Assembly: GCA_004377245.1 (NCBI GenBank)
Contig: SOIK01000201.1
Location: 1 to 14,397, forward strand
Reading direction: 5' to 3'
Source: Sulfurovum sp.
GTDB lineage: Bacteria; Campylobacterota; Campylobacteria; Campylobacterales; Sulfurovaceae
DNA: 14,397 nt
Within the stretch, counting starts at the first letter, position 1, and each line of letters begins with the position of its first letter. This document shows, one piece after another, positions 14,378-14,397 of this stretch. Below the pieces are notes generated by a model, which made no database searches, was not told the origin of the DNA, and was given only the letters and a program-made list of their open reading frames with translations. The position numbers and the translations under genes are program-made.

Positions 14378-14397
14378 ATGGAACAATTTAAAACCTA
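14378..14397 (+). CDS. Start of a gene truncated by the window edge
   Basis: ATG at 14378 with TAAGGA 5 nt upstream begins MEQFKT and then runs off the window. An AT-rich promoter-like stretch (TATTATATATA near 14335-14346) precedes it. Product unknown. Confidence 0.6.

Overview
The window looks like a chromosomal segment of a low-GC, AT-rich Campylobacterota (Epsilonproteobacteria) genome, probably a Sulfurovum/Sulfurimonas-type organism. The reasons are the AT-rich promoters with good -10 boxes and poor -35 boxes, protein flavours typical of that phylum, and a block of ilvC, a divergent polysaccharide deacetylase (DUF610/YibQ-like) gene, dprA and ruvX that I remember as contiguous in Campylobacter. 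Genus is an inference; no 16S gene or other decisive marker is present.

Layout. Positions 1-2370 hold a hybrid histidine-kinase-like gene on the minus strand, flanked by a 28-bp inverted repeat. Its phospho-acceptor histidines and the key N-box asparagine appear to be lost. Next, on the plus strand, come a secreted, very basic Gln/Lys/Arg- and Tyr-rich protein and ruvX, which may be read from a leaderless transcript. On the minus strand follow nagZ and a patatin-like phospholipase, probably one operon. Two small hypothetical genes converge at 5831-6268.

The gene-free stretch 6269-6800 carries two tandem homologous small RNA candidates. Each is about 105 nt, has a long closing stem and displays C-rich, anti-Shine-Dalgarno-like single strands, and each has a matching promoter block. 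This is the most unusual item in the window. A secreted TlpA/ResA-type thioredoxin follows on the plus strand and converges with dprA. The minus-strand series ilvC, divergent polysaccharide deacetylase, SLC13/DASS transporter and dprA fills 7333-12038.

The right part holds a decayed locus: an NfeD-family gene with an early amber stop, fused by a deletion to the last ~70 codons of a stomatin/SPFH gene. A small outer-membrane beta-barrel gene and an exported M15-family peptidase gene follow, both on the minus strand. Then comes a 160-bp near-full-length palindromic element, and finally the first 20 bases of a gene that continues beyond the window.

How the genes relate: NagZ, the M15 peptidase and the exported deacetylase-like protein all point to envelope or peptidoglycan turnover. 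DprA and RuvX belong to DNA uptake/recombination and DNA metabolism. IlvC is housekeeping branched-chain amino-acid synthesis. No mobile-element transposase, CRISPR array, tRNA or rRNA was seen.
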